Positions 16,913-26,759 of a DNA stretch of 64,000 nucleotides are shown one piece after another. Origin of the DNA: Geobacter sp. Its GTDB lineage: Bacteria; Desulfobacterota; Desulfuromonadia; Geobacterales; Pseudopelobacteraceae. The notes beneath the pieces were generated by a model, which searched no databases, had not been told where the DNA came from, and saw only the letters and a program-made list of their open reading frames with translations. The stretch covers positions 29,584 to 93,583 of the forward strand of contig WKKS01000012.1 of NCBI GenBank assembly GCA_009684515.1. Direction: 5' to 3'. How positions within the stretch are numbered: the stretch's first letter is position 1; each line of letters begins with the position of its first letter. The position numbers and the translations under genes were made by a program.

Positions 16913-18387
16913 GCACCATCCTCCTGGATATTAGAGCGATTTCTTTGCTCTTCAAGCATATGCTGTTGCACAAAGGTTTGTTCAATCATCTGGGCTTTGA
17001 ATGAAAGCGGTGTCATTCCGAGAAAGCGAAATCCGCCCTCAATGCTGTTTTCAATAACACTGAGCGGCCCTTTGCGCTCCTCGCTGATATTTTCACTGAG
17101 TGCTCCAAGCGTTATGTTGACGCCTTCAAAGAGCTTCTTTTTTACATTAACTTTTGGATTGCTTGCCTCATGCGACCTGGAGCGCACCTCCTGGGTCCGC
17201 CCCGTGATAGCTGCCCGTCTTTTTGAAAATTCCTTCAGGTCTACCGTATCTTTGGGTGCGGCACCGAATTCGGCAACCATCTGCTTCAACTCGCTGAAGA
17301 GGGCGTTAAGTTCTTCGAGGTCGCCATAGTGAACGCCGGTAATCACGCGGGTGCGAAGTGAAGTCACGCAGCCCAGATTGCCGGATTCTATTCCAGCCAG
17401 CGCAAGATACTCGCCGCCGACCAGTCCGCCCTTGTTGACAATTATCGATCCAAGGCACTTGATATGGGCGTTGCGAATTTCGGTGTCCACCACAACATCG
17501 CCTGCACATTCGATGACCGCTTCATAGATGAAGTTGGCGGAGATTGAGCCGCCGCACTTTATTGTCCCGGTTCCCTGGCCGTTCATGCCGCAAAAGGAAA
17601 TGTTGCCCTCCGACTCGATTGCGCAGACGCCGATATTCCCGTGGATTTTAATCCCCTTGCTGGCCTTGACGAAAAAACCGTCCAGCACGTCACCCTTGAT
17701 CTCGACGCATCCCTTGAAAGAGATGTTGCCGACTTTGAAATCCACATCCCCATCGATTTCGTAGACATCTTCGACGGAGATGGCATTTCCCCTGAAACAA
17801 ACGCGTCCGGAGGCCACTGCCAAGAGGTTCTGCCGGTCATCACTCAGCCGGATGTTCTGCCCGAGTTCAAGCTTGACCGGAGCTCCACCCTGCGGCGGGA
17901 TGATCTTGCCGGTTACGGTGATTCCCGGTGTCCCGGAACCGGGCGGGCGGATCGAGGCAACCAGGTCACCGGCATCAACGTTCAGGAACGTTTGCACATG
18001 GCGGAAATCCATGGTTTCAGCAGCTCCACCCTCCGGTTTTACTTCCGCAAGATCGTCCGCTACGGCCAGTATCACTTGGCCATCCTCACCGGGGATCATG
18101 GCGGTTCCGCGCGCCAGCAGCAGTCCTGATACGGACTGGGCTGTCGCGGCGAAATTAAGCAGCGATGCCAGCGCCTCCGGAATGATTCCCTCCTTGATTT
18201 TGAACTGAGCCAAGTACCCCAGCAGTTCGGGTTCGGTGAGAGGTGTACCGCCGGTAGTGGCTGGTTCGTAAAAACAGCGGCATTCAACCTCTTCCGGGTT
18301 GATTTCTAGCGCAAGGCCATAGCCGTAACGCTTGATTTCAAAGCGGCTGATCGAAACTGCCCCCTTTATGAATTTCTCTTCGGCCAT
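16909..18387 (-). CDS. FapA/DUF342 family protein
   Basis: 492 residues. The centre (about 180-330) is the repetitive, glycine-rich beta-helix segment of DUF342/FapA, with short turns such as GNISFKGCVEIKGDVLDG and GNIGVCAIESEGNISFCG. The C-terminal part is helical. FapA-like proteins accompany flagellar, polar or signalling genes; a biochemical function is not settled. Here the gene sits between a hybrid kinase and a receiver, suggesting a part in that pathway or in localisation. The start is the ATG at 18387, 81 bp after the kinase stop. Confidence 0.85.
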   Translation of the reverse strand: MAEEKFIKGAVSISRFEIKRYGYGLALEINPEEVECRCFYEPATTGGTPLTEPELLGYLAQFKIKEGIIPEALASLLNFAATAQSVSGLLLARGTAMIPGEDGQVILAVADDLAEVKPEGGAAETMDFRHVQTFLNVDAGDLVASIRPPGSGTPGITVTGKIIPPQGGAPVKLELGQNIRLSDDRQNLLAVASGRVCFRGNAISVEDVYEIDGDVDFKVGNISFKGCVEIKGDVLDGFFVKASKGIKIHGNIGVCAIESEGNISFCGMNGQGTGTIKCGGSISANFIYEAVIECAGDVVVDTEIRNAHIKCLGSIIVNKGGLVGGEYLALAGIESGNLGCVTSLRTRVITGVHYGDLEELNALFSELKQMVAEFGAAPKDTVDLKEFSKRRAAITGRTQEVRSRSHEASNPKVNVKKKLFEGVNITLGALSENISEERKGPLSVIENSIEGGFRFLGMTPLSFKAQMIEQTFVQQHMLEEQRNRSNIQEDGA

Positions 18388-18468
18388 CTCGGAATCCGGT
18401 TTTCAGGTTTATTTCAGGCAGGTCATCCAGCGCCAGGCCTTGAACTGCCCGCAATAGTAAGCGCAAAA

Positions 18469-20670
18469 CTAGCCGGTTTCGACAAAAAATCCCAAAGTTC
18501 CCACCGCATCAATGAAAGCCTTATATTCCAGCTGCAGGGCGGCAAGCGACTGCGGCGCCTGGGATAAATCGCCCTCTTTGGCCGCTTTTTCCATCATGGC
18601 CGCCGTCTGTTGCATGCGCTGCGCGGCAATATTGCCGGCCGAACCCTTGATGGCGTGGGCGTGGCGTCGCACCCCGTCCGCATCTTCTTCCGCCAGGGCT
18701 GAAATCAGGCCTTCCAGCTGTGGTAAAACTCCCTTGCAAAAAAGAGCCACAAAGCGGGGAATCATCTCTGCGCGTCCCCCAAGTCGTTCCAATAGCTCGT
18801 GTTGGGCAAACACGGCAACAGCATCATCCTGTTCCTGGGGAGCTGCCTGTGGCGCCGTTTTTACCTCATCTGGTCCGGGTTCGATCTGTTGTGCGACTGT
18901 CCGGTTATTACAGAACTTGCTTAGAATAAGCAGTAACTGTGCCGGTTTGATCGGTTTGGTAAGATAATCGTTCATGCCGGCATCTATGCAGATCTGACGA
19001 TCTTCGCTGCCGGCAAAGGCGGTCATGGCAATAACCGGCACCGGCGCGGTCCGGCCCATGGAGCGTTCATACTCGCGGATTGCCCGGGTTGCCTGCAATC
19101 CATCCATCTCCGGCATCTGTATGTCCATCAGTACAATGTCAAACTGATTGGACTTGAACGCCTCAAGCGCCTTTAGCCCATCTACGGCAAAAGTAAGCCG
19201 GTGCCCCTGAGGTTCCAGGATGGCTTGCGCCAAAGCGCGGTTTATTTCCACGTCATCAGCCAAAAGAATGGTCAGGGGCGTCTGTTGATGTTGGCCGGAA
19301 ACTGTGCCCATTTCCTGATCCGCCAGCAGAAGTTCTTCATTTCCCAGCAGCAGGCGAGCCGTGAAATGAAAGCAGCTTCCCACCCCCAACCGGCTCTCTA
19401 CCCAGATTTTTCCATCCATCAGCTCGACCAGTTTTTTACAGATGGCCAGGCCGAGCCCGGTCCCGCCGAATTTCCTCGTGGTTGAACTGTCGGCCTGCTC
19501 AAACTGGTTGAAGATTCGCTGACAGGCTTCTTCGGCAATGCCGATGCCGGTGTCGCTGACGCGGACATGCAGGACGATTTCGTCTTCTTCTCGTGATGCC
19601 AAGCCGACATCGACAGAGATCTGCCCCTCCTGGCAGAATTTGATCGCGTTGCCAACCAGATTGATCAAAACCTGGCGCAAGCGCCCCTGGTCGCCTATCA
19701 GGCAGGCCGGCACGGCCGGATCAACCTGGTGAAGCAGTTTGAGGCCCTTCTCTTCGGTTTTTATCCGCAACATACTCAGGCAGCGCTCCAGCAGATCCCG
19801 CAGCCCGAACGGAATCTTCTCCAGAGTGAATTTGCCAGCCTCGATCTTTGAAAAGTCCAGGATGTCATTAATTATCAGCATCAGGCTGTCGGCGGAATCT
19901 TTGATAGCGTGCAGATAGAGATTTTCCTTCTGGGGCGTCAGCCCCCCCTGAAGCAGCAGTTCCGTCATCCCCATGACACCGTTCATCGGGGTGCGGATTT
20001 CATGGCTCATGTTGGCCAGAAAATCGCTTTTGGCCAGGCTGGCAGCTTCCGCCTGTCTGCGGGCTTCTTCCAGGTCACGGGTCCTCAGCAGCACCCGCTC
20101 TTCCAGGTGCTGGGCGTGATCATGCAGCATTCCGTACAAAATGGTGCTTTCCAGGGCATAGGCGCAGGTGTACAGCACTATCGAGAGGGCGTTCAGCGAG
20201 GGAGCATCCAGTGTGGCCGAATGGCCGGGCAACATCCCTGCAAACATTCCCCGGACGCAGGACTGGGTGGCCACAACCTGCAGCACAAGGGTTTCCCCCT
20301 TGTCGGTCGGAACCAGAACGGCCTGGTTGCGGTTGAGGGCCCAAGCAAAGGTGCCATCCATCATGCGGGCATCGATCAGGGTTTGCAGGGTGTCGTGCGT
20401 ATCGGTCGGGTCGGCGACTACAAGTTCAAAACTGCCGTCCGACTGGCTGTCAAGAAAACCCATTGTCTGGAACGGAAAGAGTCGCCGCAGCTGATTGGCG
20501 GTTGCCTTGAAAATCCCAGCCTGGTCCTTGGCGCGACTGAGATCTCCCTGGAATTCACTGCTGGAGGCCAGCATTTCCAGGATCGACATGAAGCGTTGGT
20601 TGGACTCCTCCAGGTAGCTGACCCGTTCTTCCAGGAACTCCGCAGATCTTGTCATGTCTTGCTCAGTCAT
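18469..20670 (-). CDS. hybrid sensor histidine kinase (GAF-like, HisKA, HATPase, REC, Hpt)
   Basis: 733 residues with no transmembrane segment. A short coiled coil (10-35) and a GAF-like sensor region (about 40-190) precede a second coiled coil. HisKA carries the phospho-accepting His in [14 protein letters not shown]. The ATPase domain has [10 protein letters not shown] and [11 protein letters not shown], the receiver has [10 protein letters not shown] and [12 protein letters not shown], and the C-terminal Hpt has HAIKGSAGN. The domain set allows a full His-Asp-His relay, with the receiver at 16529 as a possible final acceptor. The start overlaps the HDOD gene stop by 8 bp. It is cytoplasmic, so the signal is probably internal. 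Confidence 0.93.
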   Translation of the reverse strand: MTEQDMTRSAEFLEERVSYLEESNQRFMSILEMLASSSEFQGDLSRAKDQAGIFKATANQLRRLFPFQTMGFLDSQSDGSFELVVADPTDTHDTLQTLIDARMMDGTFAWALNRNQAVLVPTDKGETLVLQVVATQSCVRGMFAGMLPGHSATLDAPSLNALSIVLYTCAYALESTILYGMLHDHAQHLEERVLLRTRDLEEARRQAEAASLAKSDFLANMSHEIRTPMNGVMGMTELLLQGGLTPQKENLYLHAIKDSADSLMLIINDILDFSKIEAGKFTLEKIPFGLRDLLERCLSMLRIKTEEKGLKLLHQVDPAVPACLIGDQGRLRQVLINLVGNAIKFCQEGQISVDVGLASREEDEIVLHVRVSDTGIGIAEEACQRIFNQFEQADSSTTRKFGGTGLGLAICKKLVELMDGKIWVESRLGVGSCFHFTARLLLGNEELLLADQEMGTVSGQHQQTPLTILLADDVEINRALAQAILEPQGHRLTFAVDGLKALEAFKSNQFDIVLMDIQMPEMDGLQATRAIREYERSMGRTAPVPVIAMTAFAGSEDRQICIDAGMNDYLTKPIKPAQLLLILSKFCNNRTVAQQIEPGPDEVKTAPQAAPQEQDDAVAVFAQHELLERLGGRAEMIPRFVALFCKGVLPQLEGLISALAEEDADGVRRHAHAIKGSAGNIAAQRMQQTAAMMEKAAKEGDLSQAPQSLAALQLEYKAFIDAVGTLGFFVETG

Positions 20671-21538
20671 CCATTCCTCCCGAGAGAATGGAGAAGGTCT
20701 CCGAGATCTGGGATTCAGACTGTTTCAGGACCGCATCCAGCATGTGGGGCGACAATCCCAGCCGTTCCCAGGCCCGTTCATCCAAGGGCGGCACGCCGCG
20801 CTCGGCGCCCTGGCCAAGTTCCATCGCCTGACAGATGATATCCGCCAGGTGGATCAGGGCTGTCTCAAGGTGGAACTGCTCGGCCGTTCCGGGATTATGA
20901 TGACATGTGACCGGTTCGCCTATGCTGGCCGGGATTTTCCATTTTTTCAAGAGTGCTCCGCCCAGTTCGGCGTGGTCGAAGCCAAGCTTTTCCCGTTCCA
21001 GATCGATGTAAAGTTTTCCTGTGTCGCGCTGTTCCTCCAGAAGCTCCCGGATCAATTCCGGTCTGGCGGCGGCCAGCACAACCTGTCCCACATCATGAAG
21101 CATACCGGCGACAAAGAGCCGTTCAACATTGGATTCGCGCCGGTAGACCGCCAGGCTGCGGGCAATTATGCCGCAGGCGATGCAGTGCTTCCAGAATGTG
21201 GTCATGTTCAGCAGCTCTTCAGGGATCCCCTTGAAAACCCCCATGACCGAAGCAGCCAAAGCCAGATCACGAAGCTGCTGGGTCCCGATAATAGTGACCG
21301 CCTTTGTAATCGAATCAACCCGGGCATAACAACCGAACATGGGGCTGTTGGCCAGGCGTAGCATGCGTGCCGTCAGGCCCTGGTCTTCCGTGATGATTTT
21401 GGAAATGTCTTCTATGGAGCTGCGGGGATGATTGATCGTTTCATTCAGGCGCTCGTAGAACAGAGGCAGGGAATAGATCGTGCTGGTTTCATCCACCAGG
21501 CGGTCGAGGGTCGTGGGCGGATAATCAGACAGTGCCAT
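20663..21538 (-). CDS. HDOD domain protein
   Basis: 291 residues. The HDOD domain (about 15-215) has LPLFYERLNETI, MLRLANSPMFG, ITKAVTIIGTQQLRDLALA, and a retained HD-like site in MLHDVGQVVLAA. HDOD proteins lack clear phosphodiesterase activity and act as adaptors in signalling and motility, often with kinases. The gene overlaps the preceding 111-residue gene by 14 bp and the kinase gene by 8 bp, which argues for tight co-translation of all three. A complex of adaptor, HDOD protein and kinase is inferred. Confidence 0.9.
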   Translation of the reverse strand: MALSDYPPTTLDRLVDETSTIYSLPLFYERLNETINHPRSSIEDISKIITEDQGLTARMLRLANSPMFGCYARVDSITKAVTIIGTQQLRDLALAASVMGVFKGIPEELLNMTTFWKHCIACGIIARSLAVYRRESNVERLFVAGMLHDVGQVVLAAARPELIRELLEEQRDTGKLYIDLEREKLGFDHAELGGALLKKWKIPASIGEPVTCHHNPGTAEQFHLETALIHLADIICQAMELGQGAERGVPPLDERAWERLGLSPHMLDAVLKQSESQISETFSILSGGMDD

Positions 21539-21860
21539 GTTGAACCTTCCTTAGCGCGGCAAGCCGCATCAATTCCATGATGACAGGATGGCTCGTATTC
21601 GTGTGCCTGAAGAGCGGCAGCAGCGCCTGCTCGGCCGCCGCCAGCTCAAGGGGGTCCACATCGGCTGGAATCGGCTCGGCGCTGTCATCATCACCCTGAC
21701 CGGCAATGTCCGCTTCAAGGACACCCCAGGTGCGGAAAATCATCAGGTGCTTCTGTGTCAGCTCCGCCCCCGCTCCCAGGAGCATGCGTCCCGACCGGTC
21801 ATGGACATCATTGGCCAGGACCATGCCCGCCTCCAAATTATCTACGGCAACTTTTCCCAT
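21525..21860 (-). CDS. small HDOD-partner protein, 111 residues
   Basis: The first 55 residues (VAVDNLEAGMVLANDVHDRS, then GAELTQKHLMIFRTWGV) form the short beta-rich module often fused to HD-GYP or HDOD proteins. Here it stands as a separate gene overlapping the HDOD gene. The rest is acidic and then helical. It is the first gene of the signalling operon. No catalytic residues are seen; an adaptor role is inferred from context. The 142 bp upstream, up to the glutamate dehydrogenase gene, hold nothing I recognise. Confidence 0.7.
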   Translation of the reverse strand: MGKVAVDNLEAGMVLANDVHDRSGRMLLGAGAELTQKHLMIFRTWGVLEADIAGQGDDDSAEPIPADVDPLELAAAEQALLPLFRHTNTSHPVIMELMRLAALRKVQHGTV

Positions 21861-22002
21861 CGACCCTCCCGCGAGACCGCTCCTGCCGAACCGCCATCAA
21901 GGTCGGCGCGACAATAATCAACTGCATCTTCCTGCATATCACAATCAACAACGCTTTCCAAAGCCTGTTGTTTACAAATGGCTGACAAAATTTCAGGCCG
22001 AA

Positions 22003-24978
22003 TCACAATACCCGTGCCAGATGCCGCCGTACCATTTCCTCAAAGTCTGTTTCACGGCTGCCGCTGTAAACCAGAGACGAGCCGATCTCAGCTGCCAGGA
22101 TAGCGCAGAGGAATTTTTGAGGAAGTTTCCTGACTCTCTGGCGGTAGACGGGGGTTTCTCTCAGCATGCGCGGCAGATGGCTCATGAGCGCCTGGCGGAA
22201 AGGAGCTTGCAGACAGAGTTCCGCGTGTGACGAGAAAAAATCGAACAGGCGGGTGTAGAGGCTGTTGATGTTCTTGCTGATGGTTTCGGAAATGTCGCTG
22301 TACAGCAATGTTCCCCCCGCTTCCTTGTGCCGTTGCAGAATCAGGCGGGCTTCGTCGGCGGCCCGTTTTTCGAGGATGTCCAGCACATCTCCGGCGTAGC
22401 GATCTTTCTGCTCCATGAATTCACGTTCAGAGAGCAGCAGATTGGCGATGATTTCGTAGGATGAGGAGATCACCCCGCACTTGTTGGCCGAGGCATCCCG
22501 CATCAGCACCACGCCGCTTTCCTGTAGTGAAACACGCGCCTCGGGAGTGATGTAGGAGTTGGCCCCCTCCACGATTACCTTCGATGTCGGTACGCCATTT
22601 TCGTCCAGAAAGGAGCGCCAGTTGTGGCCGTCAATCGTCTCGGGACGGCCGCCGGCCGGTATGAACAGATCGGCCTTTACCTCGAAAACCAGGCGGTTGT
22701 AGAGGTGGTTGAAGTCATCTATATCCAGCCACTCCTCTATAATTCCGTCAGCTCTGCGCGTGACCATGCGGTGAGATTCCTTCAGCCCTTCCACCCGCCG
22801 CCCGGTCCGGAAGATGATAAAAGCGCCAACTCCGAGATGCTCGATATCAAAGGCATTCAGGTCGTGTGTCAGCGTAATGCGCCGCAGTTCGTCGCGGCTG
22901 ATGCCGTTCGGGTCGTGCAGAGCCGCCGTTCCATCCAGGATCAGGCGGACCTGCAGGCCGGGGCAGCGTTCCAGCATGATCCGCAGGCAATTGCCGGCCA
23001 CGTCGCCGTTTGGTCCGCCGGTCATCTTGAGCGAAAACTGGTCGCGACGGATGTCAATGCCGGTCGCTTCAGCCATGGTGATTTCGGCGAATTTGACGAC
23101 ACCGGTTGATGTGACCCCATACTCCTTGTGGTTGATGCCGAAGCGTTTGCTGGACATGATTCCGACGCCGAGGATATAGCCCCGCTTTTTCGACAGGGCG
23201 GCAATGGCCTCGATCATGCCGTCATGCATATTTTCGTCCGGCCCGATTTCAATCGCCTCGTCATCCCGATAGTAATCAACCACCCGGCGGTTTTTGACTA
23301 CTCCGTTTTCAGTGACGAAGATATCCAGGAAAGCGTTGGCGATGCCGTATTGAAGTTTGTAGAGCCGGAATGTTTCCGCCTCACTCCCGGCTTGTTCAAG
23401 GTCGGACGCATTCAGGACCAGCGCCAGCTTTGAGCCGCCTTCGTAGATATCCTTGTTCTTCAGTTGTTGGGTATTGGCCAGAACGTACACTTCGCGAAAG
23501 ATGGTGTTGGCCGAGGTGATGTAGTCATCGGCACTGCGGGCGATGACTGTGCGCCAGCCGCCGCGGGCGATATCCGAGAAGCCGACATGGTAGCCGGCTC
23601 CGAAGCGGCTGAAGAAAAATGTTATGCGGAAAGGGAGCGCTTCCGGGAGGTCTGCGGTGAATTCCCGGCCAAGCTGCCGCAGGTATTCGGGGTCGAGCCG
23701 GAAGGCCAGCGCCTGCTTCTCAACCACGAAAAAGTTGGTCTTGAGTGTGTGGGTGATCAGCAGCATGCAGCAGTGATAAACGGAGCGCCGGATATCATCC
23801 AGCCAGCGGTGTCCGGTGTTGTAGCCGGTTACGGCATCCTGCACTTCGGCCAGCGCCTCATTGTAAAGCTGTTCCCGTTCAGCCAGATCCGGGTCGAAGC
23901 GCAAACGGAACAGGCGGATCAGCAGATGCGCGATTTCGGGGTGGTCATAAAATGCGCTCTGAACATCTTCCAGTCCAAAGCGGTCCGGCTGGCCGTGGGC
24001 CAGGCTGGTGTGGCAGAAGGAAATATAGGCGTTGACCAGTGCGGCGTCTTCACCGGAGAGGAGCCCTTCGACAACGTACTGGCGGTAGGCCTGTGATGTC
24101 ATCGAGAGTATCTGGGTTGTGCAGAGTTCCCGTTTCAAGCGGGCGGCCAGCGGGCTTTCAGGTGAAATATCCTCCCCCTGGCGGCTGATAACCAGGAACG
24201 ACCCCAGAAAATAGGGATGAACGCCATTTGATATTGTCAGGCAATAAGCCCTGCGGATGCCTATGTCCAGACGATTGAAGACTTCCAGGGTCTGGAGCAG
24301 AAAATCTTTCTGGGGCGGATTGCCGACGGCGAACAACACCCGTGTCTCGCTGCGTCCTTCCCGTTCAACCTGTGTGATATCGAGAAAGAGGCCGCCGGAG
24401 GAGTTGGCGCTGTCAAACAGCCAGATCATGTAAGCGATCCGGGTGGGAGGTGACATCCGGATGTAGTTTTCGTTGTTGAGCCAGAGGATTTTCAGGAGCC
24501 GGTCGAGCTTTTTGAGGTTGAATTCCGGAAACGATGAACGCAGTTCCGCGCGCACTTTCCTGACCAGCGCCACCGGGATTTCAACCGCTCGTTGCAGGTC
24601 GATGTCATGATTGGAGCGGCGATCGAACTCAAAACGCTGGACTTCCAGCTCCTGGTTGATACCAGGCATGTCGGCGTTGGAGTGGGAAAACATGGCGTAT
24701 GAAATTTCACGTTCCCCGATTCGCCGGAGAGTCCCATATAGAGAACCGGGGCGATTAACGCAGGCAATCACCAGCCGATCGTCCTGGTCGGTCAGGATCA
24801 GGTGGCGGTTCTGCTGCAGACGCCCCATTTCCCTCGCCAGCAGAGCCAGGGCATCTTCTTCGTCCGCCATGGCTTGGAAAAAGTAGGAGCTCATATGCTG
24901 TTGGAGCCAGGCGGCATTCTCTTCTGCGGCGATTTGGGATTTGCGGGCGCTGCGGCGGACAAGTGAAGGCAGATTCAT
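22003..24978 (-). CDS. large NAD-type glutamate dehydrogenase, 991 residues
   Basis: The start is the ATG at 24978, with AAGGAG 8 bases upstream; the frame extends 16 codons further without such a site. The N-terminal ~430 residues are a regulatory-like region. The central and C-terminal parts hold the Glu/Leu/Phe/Val dehydrogenase fold: KNKDIYEGGSKLALV, GPDENMHDGMIEAIAALSKK, TGGPNGDVAGN (dinucleotide-binding loop) and VEGANSYITPEAR. The length is between the ~450-residue common enzymes and the ~1600-residue bacterial GDH. It oxidises glutamate to 2-oxoglutarate and ammonia. It is monocistronic. Confidence 0.88.
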   Translation of the reverse strand: MNLPSLVRRSARKSQIAAEENAAWLQQHMSSYFFQAMADEEDALALLAREMGRLQQNRHLILTDQDDRLVIACVNRPGSLYGTLRRIGEREISYAMFSHSNADMPGINQELEVQRFEFDRRSNHDIDLQRAVEIPVALVRKVRAELRSSFPEFNLKKLDRLLKILWLNNENYIRMSPPTRIAYMIWLFDSANSSGGLFLDITQVEREGRSETRVLFAVGNPPQKDFLLQTLEVFNRLDIGIRRAYCLTISNGVHPYFLGSFLVISRQGEDISPESPLAARLKRELCTTQILSMTSQAYRQYVVEGLLSGEDAALVNAYISFCHTSLAHGQPDRFGLEDVQSAFYDHPEIAHLLIRLFRLRFDPDLAEREQLYNEALAEVQDAVTGYNTGHRWLDDIRRSVYHCCMLLITHTLKTNFFVVEKQALAFRLDPEYLRQLGREFTADLPEALPFRITFFFSRFGAGYHVGFSDIARGGWRTVIARSADDYITSANTIFREVYVLANTQQLKNKDIYEGGSKLALVLNASDLEQAGSEAETFRLYKLQYGIANAFLDIFVTENGVVKNRRVVDYYRDDEAIEIGPDENMHDGMIEAIAALSKKRGYILGVGIMSSKRFGINHKEYGVTSTGVVKFAEITMAEATGIDIRRDQFSLKMTGGPNGDVAGNCLRIMLERCPGLQVRLILDGTAALHDPNGISRDELRRITLTHDLNAFDIEHLGVGAFIIFRTGRRVEGLKESHRMVTRRADGIIEEWLDIDDFNHLYNRLVFEVKADLFIPAGGRPETIDGHNWRSFLDENGVPTSKVIVEGANSYITPEARVSLQESGVVLMRDASANKCGVISSSYEIIANLLLSEREFMEQKDRYAGDVLDILEKRAADEARLILQRHKEAGGTLLYSDISETISKNINSLYTRLFDFFSSHAELCLQAPFRQALMSHLPRMLRETPVYRQRVRKLPQKFLCAILAAEIGSSLVYSGSRETDFEEMVRRHLARVL

Positions 24979-25079
24979 TGAAATAACTCCTTGAGCGGAA
25001 TTAGGTAACGTGTGAGTATAACCCAAAAAAACGACATCAGGAAAGCATTACCGCCCATAGTAGCCAGACAAAGCTTTTC

Positions 25080-25108
25080 TTGACCGTATACAGTCGAATT
25101 GCTATAGT
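25080..25108 (+). promoter_or_regulatory. candidate promoter for cobO
   Basis: TTGACC, 17 bp, TATAGT in the 285-bp gap between the divergent glutamate dehydrogenase and CobO genes. This would leave a leader of about 150 nt. I see no B12 box in it. Confidence 0.5.
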
Positions 25109-25263
25109 CTCCGATCTTTAAAAGCACGCCATTCACAAACAGTAATCGCCTGTGCCGGAGAGGCTTTGCGGTTTATGAACGACCCTGCTTCACGGGCTTC
25201 GATCAGAGCGATGGAACGATGGTTTTTTCTGGAAATACATGTTCAGATCAGGTGAGGTGTCAA

Positions 25264-25791
25264 ATGGAGCTTGAAAGAGGCTGTACGCAGGTTTACACCG
25301 GCAACGGCAAAGGCAAGACGACCGCTTCCCTCGGTTTGGCCCTGCGGGCAGTGGGACGAGGCTTGCGGGTCTGTATTTTCCAGTTCATCAAAGGGGGCGG
25401 CCCGTACGGTGAACATTTGATCGCCGAAAAGCTGGCCCCGCTTTACCGAATCATCCAGACCGGTCGTCCCGGGTGGGTCAATACCAAGGATATTGCAGAA
25501 GACCGCCGTCTGGCACAGGAAGCGGTCGTCCAGGCCAGGGAGCTGCTGACCTCCGGTGAGTACGACCTCTTTATCTGCGACGAGATCAACGGTGCGGTCG
25601 GGTTCGGCCTGATAGATGTTGAGCAGGTTCTGGAGCTGATAGCAATCCGACCGGAAAAAACAGAACTGGTTCTGACCGGTCGCAACGCCCACGAAAAGGT
25701 TATGGAAGCCGCCGACCTGGTGACCGAGATGCGGGAAATCAAGCATTATTACAAGGCGGGGGTCCCCGCCAGAACCGGAATAGAAATGTAA
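25264..25791 (+). CDS. cobO: cob(I)yrinic acid a,c-diamide adenosyltransferase (CobO/BtuR/CobA type)
   Basis: 175 residues from ATG 25264, the start that leaves a normal short N-terminus before the P-loop GNGKGKTT (residues 13-20). FQFIKGG and [13 protein letters not shown] (Walker B) are characteristic of the family. The enzyme transfers the 5'-deoxyadenosyl group of ATP to cob(I)alamin, making the coenzyme that methylmalonyl-CoA mutase needs. The gene is 35 bp upstream of a mutase B12-binding subunit, which makes biological sense: cofactor activation next to a user. Confidence 0.95.
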   Translation: MELERGCTQVYTGNGKGKTTASLGLALRAVGRGLRVCIFQFIKGGGPYGEHLIAEKLAPLYRIIQTGRPGWVNTKDIAEDRRLAQEAVVQARELLTSGEYDLFICDEINGAVGFGLIDVEQVLELIAIRPEKTELVLTGRNAHEKVMEAADLVTEMREIKHYYKAGVPARTGIEM

Positions 25792-25826
25792 TTTGGATTT
25801 TAACAATACAGAAGGAGGAATTGAAC

Positions 25827-26231
25827 ATGTCTGAAAGAACTTTACGCGTACTGGTAGGAAAGCCGGGCCTTGACGGCCACGACCGTGGTGCCAAGATTAT
25901 CGCCCGCGCTTTTCGGGATGCCGGCTTCGAGGTCATCTACACCGGGCTGCACCAAACTCCGGAGCAGATCGTTTCGGCTGCAATTCAGGAAGATGTGGAC
26001 TGTGTTGGCCTCTCAATCTTGTCCGGCGCGCACAACACCCTGCTCCCCAGGGTCACTCAGCTCTTCAGGGAGAAGGGCGCAGGCGATATCAAGGTTTTCG
26101 GCGGCGGGGTGATACCGGAGGATGACATCCCTTCTTTGAAAGCGGCCGGTATCAGTGAAGTGTTTACCCCCGGAACCTCGACCGAAGAGATTGTCGGCTG
26201 GGTCAAGAGCAACGTGCAGCCCAGAGCTTAG
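25827..26231 (+). CDS. B12-binding subunit of methylmalonyl-CoA mutase type
   Basis: 134 residues; GGAGGAA precedes the ATG by 6 bases. The protein is a stand-alone cobalamin-binding Rossmann domain: DGHDRG (His18 is the lower axial cobalt ligand), [12 protein letters not shown], and [11 protein letters not shown]. In two-gene mutases this small subunit pairs with a separate catalytic TIM-barrel subunit, which is not in the window. The reaction is interconversion of methylmalonyl- and succinyl-CoA; a related acyl-CoA mutase cannot be excluded. MeaB, the mutase chaperone, is encoded at 33396. Confidence 0.92.
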   Translation: MSERTLRVLVGKPGLDGHDRGAKIIARAFRDAGFEVIYTGLHQTPEQIVSAAIQEDVDCVGLSILSGAHNTLLPRVTQLFREKGAGDIKVFGGGVIPEDDIPSLKAAGISEVFTPGTSTEEIVGWVKSNVQPRA

Positions 26232-26283
26232 AAAGTGGTTGAGCCCGGTTGCTTGCTCTTTGTTGAAACTCCGCAGTGATAGT

Positions 26284-26323
26284 GCGGACCGGCTCGGGTC
26301 TGTTCTGCCCGATATCGGTCCGC
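26284..26323. other. large imperfect hairpin downstream of the mutase subunit
   Basis: GCGGACCG and CGGTCCGC form an outer 8-bp stem and CGGG/CCCG an inner one, with a 9-nt loop. There is no T-run, so a factor-independent terminator is unlikely; it may stabilise or process the mRNA end. Confidence 0.5.
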
Positions 26324-26436
26324 GCTTCAGCGCTTGTCCAAAACCACCCGCTACCCACGGTATTAATCACCGGTCAGGCAACCACACGATCCATTGAAGT
26401 GCGAAGGATGGAACAAACGCCAGGCTTTTGAACGGC

Positions 26437-26465
26437 TTGACAAAAACAGCGCCACTCTGTAAGAG
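26437..26465 (+). promoter_or_regulatory. candidate promoter for the riboswitch-cbi operon
   Basis: A perfect TTGACA, 17 bp, then TAAGAG. The expected start site is just before the cobalamin riboswitch. A 7-bp hairpin (CCACTCT/AGAGTGG) covers the -10 region. Confidence 0.45.
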
Positions 26466-26479
26466 TGGTACAGTCACTA

Positions 26480-26650
26480 TTAACGGATGGAAGCGTGGAA
26501 GAGGGGTGCAAAGCCCCCGCTGCCCCGCAGCCGTAAAGGGAACGAAAGCCCGATCGCCAAACAGCGATAGCGCCACTGGGAACACCTGGGAAGGCGGGCA
26601 AGTAGGTCGCCCTGAGTCGGAATACCGCTCCATTCGCACGCTTCGGGGGA
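26480..26650 (+). promoter_or_regulatory. cobalamin riboswitch
   Basis: Characteristic blocks occur in order: GGTGCAAAGCCCCCGCTGCC, CCCGCAGCCGTAA, the B12 box GCCACTGGGAACACCTGGGA with GAAGGCGGG, and CTGAGTCGGAATACC. This is the adenosylcobalamin-sensing class. It lies in the 530-bp leader of cbiM. Boundaries are approximate (about 10-20 nt each side). High cobalamin should shut off the downstream cobalt importer and, by the coupling described, hldD; whether it acts by termination or by blocking the ribosome site at about 26748 is not clear. Confidence 0.93.
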
Positions 26651-26759
26651 AGCATTTCTTTGTTTGCATACCTGATCCAATCTCCTGCCGCAGACACATC
26701 TCCCGATTACCGGGTTTATTTTGGATAAGCCCCTGATTGCCGTTTAGGGAGGTATCATC

